From contig NW_026515546.1 in assembly GCF_014898815.1 (NCBI RefSeq), forward strand, positions 620,001 to 684,000: a stretch of DNA of 64,000 nt, written 5' to 3'. The position numbers and the translations under genes are program-made. The notes under the pieces were generated by a model, which saw only the letters and a list, made by a program, of their open reading frames with translations, was not told where the DNA came from and searched no databases. Each line of letters opens with the position of its first letter. The stretch's first letter is position 1. Below are positions 35,401 through 48,293 of the stretch, in pieces. This stretch comes from Panonychus citri (Eukaryota > Arthropoda > Arachnida > Trombidiformes > Tetranychidae).

Positions 35401-38343
35401 TTCACGAGTTTCATCTTTTGATTGAATCCAATAAATGTAACCCTCTTTTTTATCATAATCAAAATCATAACCATTTTCAACACCAATAACTGGAGTAAAA
35501 TATCCTGTTGTTGTATCGGTTGGTGTTAATTGAACATCAACAATTTGTGATCCTTTCATAACCATTAAATAGGGAACCTCAATTGGTATACAACGACCTG
35601 GATTAGCTGAACGGTCAGTTGCATAACCTGGTGGACATTTACAGGTAAATCCTTCAGGTTTGGGTGAAAGTAAACATAAATGTGAACATGGTGACTTGGC
35701 ACAAGGATTAGATGAATTGGGCTGGAGAATAGGATGATTAACATGAATACCCAAAGGTTGTGAGACCAAATGAGAGACAACAGTTTGATTAAGACCTCGA
35801 TATTTATGGCAAGAAAGGACTCGATTTAATTGACGATCAGTCCAGTAAAGTGTATCTTCAAAAACTGTCAATGAATGAGGATGAAGTAGGTAATGATTAT
35901 GGGCTAGAACTTGTTGCCTATTTTTACCATCATAGTCACAGAAATCAATATAATCCAATTTGGAATCAGCAAAATAAACTCTTCGAGTGGGTATGTCAAT
36001 AGTTAATCCATTGGGCCAGTAAATTTTGGTATCAATGATAACTTTACGTTCATTACCATCCATTCCGATTCTCTCTATTCGTGGATTTTCACCCCAATCA
36101 GTCCAAAAGAGTACCCGTGATCCTTCACGAGGATCAAGTGATATTCCTCTTGGTTGACTAATATTCTGGGAAACAAGGATAACATGATTTTTACCATCTA
36201 ATGTTGACACTTCAATGGTTTTCAATTTTGAATCAACCCAATAAAGATTACGAGCAATCCAATCAACCGCTAAACCTTCAACCAGATCAAGACCTGAGCC
36301 GACAACTACTTCAGCCTCATTTGAACCTTTGGTGAGACGGAAAATTTTCTTAGCATGCATATCAGACCAATAGATTGTACCAGTGGCCATTTCGGATGCA
36401 GTTGCGACAACATTTTCTACCCTAACGGGAATCCTTTCAAGTGAAGTTGTATTAAGATTTGAGATGAGAATTGATCGACGATTAGAGATAACCAAATAGG
36501 CCAAGGTACGATTAAGGGCTTTACAACTTGCCCCATGAACGAAACCATGGTCAGTTGTATTTTTGAATGGATGAACAGCCTCATATCCAGCGTCACAATA
36601 ACACTTATAGGAACTTTTAACATTCTCACAAAATTGTGAACATTTACCTGGTATTGCACATTCATCAATATCAATACAGGTTAGGGTATCATTTAACCTT
36701 TGACCTGGTGGACAGGTACAAACGGCACCTAAAGGAGTTGCTGTACAGTTGTAGGCACATTTTAAGGTTGAATTATTCATGGCTGAACATGGATCAAGTT
36801 CACAGGCTGGACCTTCATCGGAACCATTGGGACAATCTTCTTTACCATTACAAACTTTATCAAAATCGATACAAGTTTCCGTGACATTTGGACACAACCA
36901 TTGACCCGCTGGACAATAAAATGGAGCTGAACCACAAGCATGACGATGATCCTCATCGGAACCATCACCACAATCATCTTGACCATCACAAATCCATGAT
37001 TTAAAGATGCACTTTGAATTATTGCACTTAAAATGTTTCGGTGGGCATTCAACTAAATCACACGTTGATGGTTCATCTGAACCATCCTCACAATCATAAT
37101 TACCATCACAATACCATGTTTTGGGTAGACAGAAGGTTGAATTTTCACACTTGAAATGTTTCTCGGTGTCACATTGATTGGGTGCAAGTGAGGGGCAACC
37201 CTTTTCATCTGAACCATCATTACAATCAGCGACACCATCACAGTGATAAGATTCAAGGATACATTGTTTCCCGTTAGCACATTGAAATTGATGAGAAAGA
37301 CAAGTGACAGAGGGACAATTTTGCTCATCCGCTTGGTCAAAACAATCATTGTCACCATCACATATCCATGATTGAGGAATACATTGAGATCTACCTGGAC
37401 AAGTGAATTGATAATAGGCACAAGTTTTTTCTTGACAAGAATCACCTTCATCTGAACCATCGCCACAATCGTTTTCAGAATCACATTTCCATGAAGAGGG
37501 AATACACCGACCATTTTCACAAGCAAATTCGTTAGCACCACAAGTGACATTCGGACCTTTTCAGAGAAAAATATGAAACGAAAAAATTCAAATTCAAATT
37601 TAAATCTCTCAACCAAATTAACAAAAACAACAGCAACAATTTAGAAAACACCTTAGGTAAAATTCAATTTGAACGTGAAAATAAAACAGTTAATCTAAAT
37701 CACAATAAATTGATTGTTCACAATTAAGGAAATAATGATAATTATTATCACTCTTTGCCATCTCTTTAAATAAATCTCTTTGATTAAATTTAATCTCAAC
37801 AAAGAACCTGAATTGTATAATAATAAAATGATTAAATCATTGAATTAACTATTCTTATCTTTGAGAATCTGAATAATTTATGAATCTTTAAATTACCATC
37901 AAGGTAAATTACTATAAAAGAATCATCAAGTTAATCAATGAGATGAGAAAGTAAACAAAGTGAAAAGGAAAATCCTAAATGATTGTTCATTGTGTTGACA
38001 ATAATAAACAATATTTTTGCCCATCAATTCAATTTGAGATTCAATTAAATCAACAATCAGAATAATTTCAACTCTTTTCTATCCAATTATTATTAATATT
38101 ACATTTTACTCTATATATTTTGTCAAATACGATAATATTTTCAATTCATTCACACATACTGACTGTATCAAATTCAAAGTCAGACATATCATTTGTTGAA
38201 TAATTTTCCTTTACTATTAAATAAAAAAAAATGTAATGGCAATAAAAAAGCAAACAAATTATATTAACCTTGTGAACGATTTTCATTTTTCATTATTTTT
38301 CACTCTTCTCATGTTATTCAATATCTTTTTCAATTAATACCAA

Positions 38344-38390
<47 letters not shown>

Positions 38391-40527
38391 AAAAACCCCG
38401 ATAATAGTAAACAATTAACTAATAAATCAAATTAATTGTAAGGGAAACAAAAAGTAAACATGGAAACTTACAATGTTGTTCATCTGAGAAATCGCCACAA
38501 TCATTATCACCATCACAGCGAAAGGTTAAAGGTATACATCGACCTGAGGCACAGGCAAACTCTTTAGCGGAACAAGATGATTGGGTACAATTCTGTTGTT
38601 CATCTGAATTATCTAAACAATCATCATCTCCATCGCAAACCCAAGTTTTCGGAATACACCGTTGATTGTTACAGGTAAAATCCCAACTATTTGGACAAGG
38701 TCGAACTGGTGGTTCACTATCGGGATTAGAAGCACAACTAATACCATCACCGGAAAGCTTTTCCCCATAGGGACATCCACATTTTGCTTCTAGACCAAAA
38801 TCGGTTGTATTTGATGGTACACCGAAACAAAACTTTTGACATTTACCGTTATTGGTGAGACATGGATGACGAGCATCAATCTCTTGATTACTCTTGCTGA
38901 ACATTTTAATACTATATAATCGATTGTGTTCCTCAACGGTTCGAACAATCATTTCATTAGAACCATTGACTTTATTCATTCGTAAAATTGCATCAAGTCT
39001 CCAATCGGTAACGTAAAGCCATTCATTGTGAATAACAATTGAAAATGGATGTTTAATCCTTGGTGAAGAGATTGTCTTAACATCGGAACCATCAAGTTTA
39101 GCATGTTGAATATGGTCAAGAAGAGCATCACACCAATAGAGTCGATCATATTGATAATCTATTGATAATCCATTAGGCCAACCAAGAAGTACACCTCGGA
39201 AAACCATTACATTGGTACCATCAAGATAAGCTCGTGAAATATTGGCTGGTCTTTCCCATTCCGAGAAAAAGATATAACCCTTATTAGGATGGACAACAAT
39301 TGCTCTTGGACGTTTTAAACTTTTCAATAAAGTTCGTCGATAAGTTGGATTACCAGTGTTAAGAACGTTAAGTGTACCCTTTCTCGAATCAATATAATAA
39401 AGATTATTGGTAACCCAATCAAGCGCTAAACCTTCAACACCTTCATTTTGTGAGGCGAGTACATTTTCTTTACCACTTCCATCAACCTTAATCTTATAAA
39501 TAACATCAAGTATAACATCAGAATAGTAAATATACTGTGATTGGAAAGAATAGTCAAGACCAACATAACGTGCTGATCGACCAACAATCGGTACAATGGC
39601 ATCAGAGAAGGCATCAGATGAAGAAGATGATGATTGGTAATTGTAACCAGAATCTTTAATCAATATTCCATGAACAAATTTCTGCTGTGAGTAAAGTAGA
39701 AACTCTTTAACCGGTGTACATGATTTCTGGTTAGGTGCCAACTCATAACCGGTTTCACAGGCACACCTATAGCCAAGAGTAAAATCGTCCTTTGAATCTC
39801 TCTCAATTCGGGTAAGAATACACATATGTTGACATCCACCATTCCTATTGCCACATGGATTATCGGTAGAAGGTTGTCTCAGGTAATGATATGAGATAAC
39901 ACCTTTAGGTTCGGGTGTTGTTTTCTCACGGTAAATTGTCTCAATGGGTTGACTGGTATTATAAAGGTTAACCTTTAAAATACCTTGGCGAGTTGAATCT
40001 GTCCAATAGATTGTATCCTCAAAAAGGGTAATCCGTACTGGTGCTGGAACTTTGGTTGAACCTCTTAAAACTGTATGACGATTGTTACCCTCATAATCAA
40101 CAATAACAATCTGATCTAATTGTGAATCACACCAGACAAGACGACGATTAACATAATCCAAGGTTAATCCGGATGCTTTATAAATATATGCAGAGACAAT
40201 GGTTTTACGCTGGGAACCATCCATGAAGGCACGATCAATATTATCGGAATCAGTGAAAAACATGTAACCCTGGGTTGGATCAAGTGCTATATCCAATGGA
40301 GCGGTAATATTTTGACTTAAAACAATTGCACTGGTTTTACCTTCCAGATCGAAAATATCAATTTTTTGATTGTGAATATCACAGACATAGATTTTATTTG
40401 TTATCCAGTCAATAGCCAACGATACTGGATTCCATTGGTAAGGTACAGAGATGTTAACTAAAGGTGTAATGGATGGAAGCGATGGAGATGATGAAGGTGA
40501 TAAAGATGAGGAAGATGAGGAAGATGG

Positions 40528-40561
<34 letters not shown>

Positions 40562-41223
40562 GGTGTTGTGGTAAAATTAACATAAGCATTATTGTTGTTG
40601 TTGTTACTTGCAATTCTTTCATCTAAATTGATCGAGTAGATTGTTTTAGTTGAGGTATCAGACCAGAATAAAAGTTTCTTGTCAAAATGATAATCTAATC
40701 CACTTGCTGTTGTTGAATTAACAATTACATCTAATTTTGATCCAATTGAATTTGTTGAATATATGGTTGTATGATGTGCAAATAAAAGGATCATTGAAGA
40801 TGAATTAATGGCCTTACAATGGCGATTACCATCTAATGTATAACCTGTTGAACAGGAGCAATTATAACCTCCCATTGTATTGGTACATAATTGATCACAA
40901 TAACCCCATTCATTACATTCATTTAGATCGGTGCAACTTTCATTATCCTTTGGGTCAAGGGTCATTCCAATTGGACAATGGCAAATACCACCATCAGCTG
41001 AAGCATTACATCCATATTGACAGAAAAGGGTGGCACAAAGTTTGGATGAGCAGGCTGACTTTTCATCGGATTCATCTGAACAATCGGCTTTACCATCGCA
41101 AAGTTTTTCTCTTGGAATACAAATTTTATCACTAGGACATAACCATTCTTTGTCAGTACATGCTGATGATAGATAGAGAAGAGAATTACAAATGAGAGAG
41201 AAGAAAAATAACTTAAAAAACAT
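24100..41223 (-). CDS. LRP1: Low-density lipoprotein receptor-related protein 1 (LRP1), nine exons, about 4443 aa
   Basis: Exons: 41223-38472, 37556-32575, 30607-26554, 26340-26187, 26050-25907, 25659-25259, 25171-24799, 24692-24587, 24465-24100; all phases match. This is a giant endocytic receptor for lipoproteins, protease-inhibitor complexes and other ligands. After a signal peptide (1-21) come one LDL-A repeat, EGFs and two YWTD beta-propellers; then 8 LDL-A, EGFs and four propellers; 10 LDL-A, EGFs and one propeller; 11 LDL-A, EGFs, the eighth propeller, two EGFs, a membrane span (about 4257-4282) and a 161-residue tail with NPMY at 4341-4344. The 8/10/11 repeat clusters and eight propellers match vertebrate LRP1, not LRP2 or LRP5/6. 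Oddities: one instead of two LDL-A at the N-terminus, SSPTF where the proximal NPXY is expected, few membrane-proximal EGFs, and a Ser/Pro insertion in propeller 1. Confidence 0.95.
26401..26435. repeat. (AG)n microsatellite in an LRP1 intron
   Basis: A perfect AG run of 35 bases in the intron between exons 3 and 4. Confidence 0.95.
30608..32574 (-). other. Largest LRP1 intron (between exons 2 and 3)
   Basis: The intron splits one LDL-A repeat in phase 0, with donor GTAAGT after 32575 and acceptor CTCAG before 30607. It is AT-rich and contains the short repeat array at 31191-31336 plus GA and CT tracts near 32336 and 32458-32490. No gene was seen in it. Confidence 0.85.
31191..31336. repeat. 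Short irregular tandem array of a TTTGGTTTCTTCAAATGAAA-like unit
   Basis: Copies start at 31191, 31211, 31231, 31271, 31295 (divergent) and 31314; an isolated copy lies at 31042-31062. Spacing varies from about 17 to 40 bases. Some units contain the palindromic word TTCAAATGAA or TTCATATGAA. The origin is unknown. Confidence 0.8.
37557..38471 (-). other. LRP1 intron 1
   Basis: This phase-1 intron splits the Cys codon that closes the second LDL-A repeat of cluster II. It is AT-rich with a 40-base GA tract near its donor. Nothing else was recognised. Confidence 0.85.
38347..38386. repeat. (GA)n microsatellite
   Basis: A perfect GA run of 40 bases in LRP1 intron 1. Confidence 0.95.
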
Positions 41224-42130
41224 GATAAAAGTATCAGAAGAAGAAGAAGAAGAAGAAGAAGAAGAGAGAGAGAGAGAAGAGAATTTCTTTTTTCAAGATG
41301 AGGATAAATATATATAAATAATTGGGGGAGAGAAAGAGAAAAAAAGAAATGGAATGTGTTGATGATGATAATTATGATGATGGTGATGATGTTGTTGATG
41401 ATGATGATGATTATGATTATTTTGACGGAGTTTATAAAAGCGTTACAAGGAAGTTTGCTAACAAAAAAAGGAAAGAAAAAGGTTTCAGTTTTTTTTAGTA
41501 AATGAACAAAAGGTTAATGGAAACACCCAGGAAACAATACGAGGAGAATTAATTGTTTTGGTTTAAACACAATCAGAAAAAATTAACAAAATTCCTCCTG
41601 TTGAGGTCACAAAGTTTTACATGGTAAACCAATAGTAATAATAGTTAATATATTTTAAGCGAAAACTTATCCATAATAATAATTATTGTAGGAAAGAAGG
41701 AGAGAGAAGAGAAAAAGAAAATTTATAAAAAACAAAATTTTGATGATGTTGATGGTTAACAAAAAAGAACCGGCAACGGTTTCAACTAGAGAGAAACTAA
41801 AAAGCTAAAAGTAGTTTTCGATTAAATTTAATTCGATCGATTGGATCGATTTTAAAAAGAACAATCGGTGGTCAGAATCGATTTTCTTTTTTTCGAAAAG
41901 AGAAAATCGATTATCCACACGTGACTTTAGATGAGAAAAATTAATTGAATTTAACTTTTTTTTTCTCTTCTTTCTATACAATTGGTTATATGAAATAACG
42001 ACAAGTTTTTATTTTCTTTTATTTTCTCTTCTCCTTTAAATCTCTTTGTTATGGTTTTCATGTGAGAGAAAAATCGATTTTTAGGTAAAAGTTGATTGAT
42101 AGATTAATCGAACTTTTTGGAAAAATCGAA
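41224..42130 (-). promoter_or_regulatory. Presumed LRP1 promoter and 5' leader with an ATCGAT cluster
   Basis: Directly upstream of the LRP1 ATG lie a (GAA)n run (41237-41264) and GA-rich DNA. Further up, five ATCGAT words occur at 41836, 41845, 41877, 41906 and 42073, with an E-box CACGTG at 41918-41923. Two of the ATCGAT words form the arms of a perfect 12-bp inverted repeat. ATCGAT-containing words are bound by factors such as DREF and BEAF in Drosophila; a role here is inference. Confidence 0.4.
41876..41912. repeat. Inverted repeat with 12-bp arms containing ATCGAT
   Basis: AATCGATTTTCT at 41876-41887 pairs with AGAAAATCGATT at 41901-41912; the spacer is 13 nt. Confidence 0.9.
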
Positions 42131-45100
42131 TTATCGCCTTTTTGGTGGAAAAAAAAGCTCAAAGATCAAAGCGAGTTTTAGACTTTTACTTACAAATACG
42201 CAGGTCACAAGTCGTTTGCGTTCAGGCTGGTTTTCTGTTTTCTCTTGTTTGTTTTGTTTATTCTCTTACTATTACATTAGGTTAGAACTTTTTGTTTGGG
42301 AAGAGTTAAAGTCAAGGTCAAACTCTTTTTCTTTGGCTAAGTAAATCATTTCGTTCCATCCTCGTAATAGACTATTGATTTTCTTGATATTCTCATCTCG
42401 AACAATTGATCAGAACGTACGTTCGAGTGCGAGAGAAAGAGAAAAAGAGAAATAGAGATGATTCAATTGAAGAAAATTAGATTTTCCATTCATAATCAAT
42501 TCTCTTGGCAAGAAATTTTCAATCTCTGTCAATCGATTCTCATTAAGCTAATCAACTGTAATTCTACCAGAAAATTTCCAATAATAAAAAATTTTTCCAT
42601 AAAATGGGTTCAAATTAAAATCGATCAACAGGTAATCAATAACATTTACAATTTATTTCCCAATTTTCTGTTTGATTGATCAATCAATTGGAAAGACAAA
42701 TCACCAAACGAAATTACTGATCAAATTTCTGTCATCAAGATGATGAACAAGAGGATATTAATGATTATCAAAATGTCTCCTTCTCATACAATAGAATTGA
42801 TCTCAACAGAGAAATATCGATTTGATAGTAAAATTTATTCTTCGACTGGAAAATCAGTGAAATATTTGATAAATTCTGTAAACTCTGTTGATAATATTTT
42901 TCGAAGTTTATGAAAAAGGAAAAGATTAATATGAATGCCAGAGGCTGATGACTTTTCCACTCATTTTAGTGGTTAATTTCAATTCTGATTCTGTAAAGAT
43001 TGAGATCAATTCTAAACGAGTGAAGTTCAAGTTCCTTTTTTTTTTCTTCAATGATGATAATTCAAAAAGATTACATGAAAGTTACTTGTAGCTCTTGTTT
43101 TGTTGAAATTCTGGTTTTTCTGGTTCTGATGATCGGATAAGTTGATTCATCTTGACTTCAGAACTTTGTCTTGTCATTAATATCATATGTTGTTGTTGAT
43201 GATGATGATGATGCTGATGAAGATGATGATGTGTTAATTGATTAATTGATTTCTTGTTATATTTGATTGTTGGAATACTGTTGATATTTACTTTTTTTTT
43301 CTTCATTTTCCAATCTTCGATTGTGATAATTTTTCTTAATCATCATTTTTATCGTAACCAATTGTTTGCTTCCGTTGAGAGTTTCAATTTCTTTAATCAT
43401 CAAATTAATCAATTATTTCCAATTGAATTTCCAACAATATCATATTTACAATGATCCTGGAAAAATAATCTATTAGATGAACAATCAATTACAATTATAT
43501 TTAATATCGTATATACATAGAGATGATAATAACTTAATAGAAACAACAATTTAACAATTGAGTTTATTTTTTTTTTCAACAATCTGATCATGACAATTTT
43601 GCTTATTCATTAATCAATCACAACAACCTTTTTTTTTTGATTGGGTTAATAACGTAATCAATTCAATTGGATTACAATTTAATTTAGTATCATTATTATT
43701 ATTATTAATACAAATTGTATATTCTTTTCATTATTTTAATCATGTTAATCAGAAACTTGATTAGTTTCATATTATTATCAATGTTTACATTTTAATTTTA
43801 ACTTGTTTTCGTTTGGGAATCAAATTAAAAAGTTGTTGCGATTAACATTAAATTGTTTCGTTGATCAAACTAATAATTACTCTTGTCATATATTATATAT
43901 ATTTAGATACTCAGATTAAATCAGTTTATTGAAATACAAATAATCAATTGATATAATTAATCCATCATTAAGATAATATAAGTATAAAAATTAATATACA
44001 ATCAGTTGATTGTTTTCAAAATCTCTGGTCTCGATCTCGCTAATCGTTAAAGGTAAATGGTCAACAATAAACACAATACAGATTAATAGTAATCATGGTA
44101 AATAATGATGATATTAATTCATTAGTGATTGTAATTTGTTGATTATTTGAGAGTTTAATTTTAATTTCAAACAATTTAAAAGTAAATACATTCGGTAAAA
44201 GGTCAATAAACTGTTTCAATTGGGAAAAGGATGCTAAGGAGGAAGATATTATTTGTGATAAAATCTATTGATAATCGTTGCAAATGTTAATTGTTAATCA
44301 TGTAATATTGATGGATATTGGAAGATGATTAGAGAGCAATTGATTTACTAATTTACAATTTGTTCATTGTTACTATTTAGGGTAACACATTATATTACAA
44401 TACAGAATAGGATGATGATGATGATGAGAGAGAAAGAGAAATGATCATTATTTTCCTCATCTTCATCTTCATCATCTTCTTTTTTTTCAGCCTCCGAATC
44501 TGAGATAACCATTGAAATGAACCTTGTCCGTTGATAATCTTGTTTACCTGTTGTCCATCAACACTCATCATCCCTCTAAAGGTAAACTAAAATTGACGCC
44601 CTAATTTAGTTAATTGTTCATTAGTTAATTTGTTTCTTTCCTTTATCATCATCATCATCTTAACACTCTTTTGTTATTCTTATTGAAACTTATTCAGTTT
44701 CTACTATTAAATTAGCTGCAACTATTCAATACTATTAGAAATCAGTAAATTTAGCTCAGCGTTTATTTGTATTTTCATGTGAATCTTGATTTAGTTTAAA
44801 ATTTTTTTCTTTATTCCTTAATTTTAATCATCTTAACAGTTAGTATTTAATTTAGTTTCTAACTTTGTTGTTGTTGTTGTTGTTGTTGTACTTAATCATA
44901 ATGATGAAACTTATTTCCAGGTCATTGATAAATTAGTTTAACAATTGATTGTAAAAGTCAAGGGTGAGATAAATTTACAATTAAACTTGTTAATTAAACT
45001 TTTTTTTTCTTGTCAATAGTTGAGTAATCAAAGTTTATCTTAACGATTATTAAAACAGATCAATCAGAAAGGTTTAAATCATTTACTAAATCATATTGAT

Positions 45101-45360
45101 TTATCGGTAAATTGAGACTAGTTAATTGTCACAAATTAGTTACCATGTAATTGTGAGTATTTACCTTGAAGTTTTTTTTTCACCGTAATAATTGTAAACC
45201 ATTTAGTTTATTTGTACTCACAAATGATTGAGACCTAAAGGTAAACGCATTTACCTTTTACCTTTTGTACCCAATGAGATAAATTTACAAGGAAAAATCT
45301 CAGGTAAAAGGTATGTGACCTCTTGACCCTCAAGCAAAATGGTTAATGATAACGGCTTTT

Positions 45361-45364
<4 letters not shown>

Positions 45365-45397
<33 letters not shown>
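45365..45397. repeat. (TC)n microsatellite
   Basis: A perfect CT run of 33 bases. Confidence 0.95.
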
Positions 45398-45403
<6 letters not shown>

Positions 45404-46143
45404 GTGAGCAGTAATAATCAATTATATCGTCACTAAATTTAAGGATGAGGATAAACTAGTATCAAGGTGAACTCAAGTAAAAAAGCCTAACCAAAACCTT
45501 AACCTAACCCATAATTTTTTTAACCTTTTCCCTCGTATACAAAATAATTTAGACCTTGCGAAATAGCCTGAGGTCACAAATTATGAAACTCAGTACAATG
45601 GCATTTGTTGCTTTGTATCATCATCAGTGTCTAAAATTTACATGAGAGCTATCAAACATAATTAGGATTGGTCAACATAACCAAAAACTATATTCAATTG
45701 TTTTCAACTAATTATCAGGAAAATTATCATTAGCAATAAATATAACTCATTTTCTTGTTAATTTACCTGTAATTTTTTTTTCTGTTCATTTCCATGTAAA
45801 AAAACTGACAATAATTAGTAATTTAATTTCAATTGAACTCTTTTTTTGCAAATGTAATAAATAAACAGGTTTCCTTGTTTACCTGGTTTACCTTGCGTTC
45901 ATATTGTTATTTTTTTTAAACATCAAATAATTCCTGTTAATGATGATAATTATAATGATGATTTCTGATGATAATGATAAAATAATAATAATAAACTCAA
46001 TAAATACTATGATCACACATTATGACGCTATTGTAATAGTTGAGATGGAGAAAAAAAATTCAATGGTTTAATAGTTTTCTACTTGAAATAACTACGACTT
46101 ATTTTCAAAATTCTGGTCTTCATCCTCTTCCCCATCTTCCTCA

Positions 46144-46148
<5 letters not shown>

Positions 46149-46191
<43 letters not shown>
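46149..46191. repeat. (TC)n microsatellite
   Basis: A perfect CT run of 43 bases. Confidence 0.95.
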
Positions 46192-46193
<2 letters not shown>

Positions 46194-46538
46194 TGTTTTT
46201 CTCTTTCTTTCTTTCTTTGTGTTTCACTTTCTTTTGAAACCCCTTACCCATAATTTGGGTTTAGCCCAATACAGATTAAGGTAAAACTTGTTAGCCGAAG
46301 AAAAAAGTTTTCTTGCTACGAACATATGGTGTCGCCATCTCTTATTATTCGTTTAAAGCTCACGTTCTTCATTTTTATTTTCAATCTTTTCGATGTTTAA
46401 CTTTTACAATCAGTTTGAATTAGTTTAATAATTTAAAAAAATTGAATTTCTACTATGAATTTTACGACTAATACAATTAGGAATATATTTTATCATATGG
46501 TTATGATATTTTTGTCCTCTTGAAATCATTCGAGAAGC

Positions 46539-46685
46539 TTATTCAGCCACTTCGAATACTCGATGAGCGTTTGATGGTTGACACTTTTTTACGAAAACTT
46601 TGAGCTGGTTAAATAGAATCTCTATTAGGTTCAGAAATGGTGAGTATACTGGTTGGAAGATAAGTTCATGGGAATTTATTTCTAG
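46539..46685 (-). pseudogene. Relic of a Tc1/IS630-type DDE transposase (C-terminal part)
   Basis: This minus-strand frame of 48 codons ends in TAA and contains ELIFQPVYSPFLNLIEILFN. That fits the conserved third-catalytic-residue region of IS630/Tc1/mariner-superfamily transposases, normally of the form PPYSPFLNPIE with the Glu as catalytic residue. A stop (TAA) lies just upstream. The preceding sequence reads VNNMEI where a DN motif would be expected, so it is clearly decayed. The surrounding 46240-47010 differs in word content from its neighbours and may be the rest of the same element. No terminal repeats were identified. Confidence 0.6.
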
Positions 46686-48146
46686 TTAAATATTTTCAAA
46701 TTTCCATGTTATTGACTGATTTGAATTCGTTTCGTTTCTCTGAACTGAATGACCAGAAAAAAAGCTTTTGAAAGTTCGGACATGAAAAAGACACTCACAT
46801 AACTGTTTAGACTCTGTGAGGTTCTCAAAATATTCCTGATAAAACAGAGAACTTTGAACGAACGAAGAACCAGATCAACGAAGCTCCAAGAGAATTATTA
46901 TTTTCTTTCTGTATCCGAAATTAGCGCAATACGAACTGTAAGTGACGATATCGTTAGTGCCGCTACTGTCGCTGACTCGGTGAGGGTTTTGTTTTGAACA
47001 TAAAACTTTAGATGGCTCCAGTTGCGTTAATTGTAACAATTAGTTCAACAGATAATTGGGCTTGTGATGATTGTGATTTTTTGAGCGTTAATTAGATAAT
47101 CTGGTTGATTGAATTGTTATTGAACATTTCGTTTGTTCGCTTGATTGTTTGGTTAATCATTGTCTTGATTAATCATGAGAGTTGTGGTTAACCTAATTGT
47201 CAATGACAAGTAAACCACGAATTAAATCAATTAAAATAAATATAAATGATGAATAACAATTGACGAGTATTAATTTTATAAGTTAATCAAGATGAATCTC
47301 GGTCACAAACAATATTATCATTAATTTAATTTATTAATTGTTTCTTAGTTTCTAATCATTTGTCAATCACCAGTTAACTGTTAGTCTTAATTGTGTGTTT
47401 AAGCTTAATCAATAATCAATATGATTTACAATCAATTTTCTGATTTGAAACAATCAACCAATAAATTGATTAGCCTGTAATTCAAGATGATTATAATTAC
47501 TGATACATTGATTGTTATCTTGATGAAATGATGAAAAATTGATTTAATTGTAAACAACAACAATTTAAACTTCCTATTAAAACTTAGAAAACGTTAATTG
47601 TTACAATGTAAGCCCGGAAAAATTGTCTAAATTGTCAGTTTGGATAAAAGGTAAAAATTTAATTGATTGACAATAAAAGTTAACAATATGAATTATGATC
47701 AACAAAATTTTCACCAAATTGATTAACAATTGATTTTTAATCACGGAAAATATTGTCAATTGATTAGTCAAACAAAATCCAACTTAATTCATCAAATTTT
47801 TCCCATACCAACAAAGTAAACAACAATTTAAACTAATTTACAATTTGCCAGGTAACAAATGAAGAAAACATGATTAAGCCAATTAAATAATTCAACCATT
47901 ATTACAATCAACTAATCATCAGAGTTCCCTTTAATTAATTTAGAATAACAATTAACTTGCTCGCAAAAGATATCGAAAAGTTCATAACTCGTTAACTATC
48001 GTAAGGTCATTTTCTAATATCGAAAGATTCAAGAGAACTCAAGATGAAAAATTCGAATTTAATTCGATAAAAAGAACAAATTTTCCACCATTTACCTTTT
48101 ATATTACCTTTCACCTTTGCCCTTATCTATTTCCATTGTGAGAGGA

Positions 48147-48293
48147 ATGAACCCTCGCGGAAACGGAAGCGGAATCCATAATTTACCTGCAACGAAAATT
48201 ATGGTTATATTAGTTTCCATTTATAACAATTACTTTGTTCAGCGGAAGAGCTCAGGTAATACAGATGAAGAAAGGAAGATAAAAAAAGGATAA
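48147..48293 (+). CDS. Doubtful small ORF, 48 aa
   Basis: This ATG-started frame begins MNPRGNGSGI in a patch noticeably richer in G and C than its surroundings. A GT after TCAG at about 48255 could be a splice donor. No family is recognised; it could equally be a non-coding conserved element. Confidence 0.15.
   Translation: MNPRGNGSGIHNLPATKIMVILVSIYNNYFVQRKSSGNTDEERKIKKG

Larger units (their letters stand above)
42131..46538. other. AT-rich intergenic DNA
   Basis: No gene is supported. It contains a TTG run at 44865-44889, a CT tract at 45365-45397, another at 46149-46191, and many short AATTGTTA-type words. A TTGGG-TTTAG-CCCAA hairpin lies near 46253-46268. Short open frames here are AT-rich or repeat-derived. 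Confidence 0.6.

Noticed and set aside
42117..42679. Two plus-strand ORFs of about 75 codons upstream of LRP1
   Set aside because: Lys/Phe/Ile-rich, no motif; consistent with random open frames in AT-rich DNA.
43082..43306. Minus-strand ORF with poly-His/Gln ending SEPEKPEFQQNKSYK
   Set aside because: The middle is a GAT/TTG repeat; the end looks mildly coding-like, but no splice or homology support exists.
44470..44577. Pyrimidine tract and AG followed by a short open stretch, with a possible donor near 44581
   Set aside because: Would be a very small exon with stops in two frames; no partner exons were seen.
46040..46237. Plus-strand ORF with a Ser-Leu repeat
   Set aside because: It is made by the CT microsatellite at 46149-46191.
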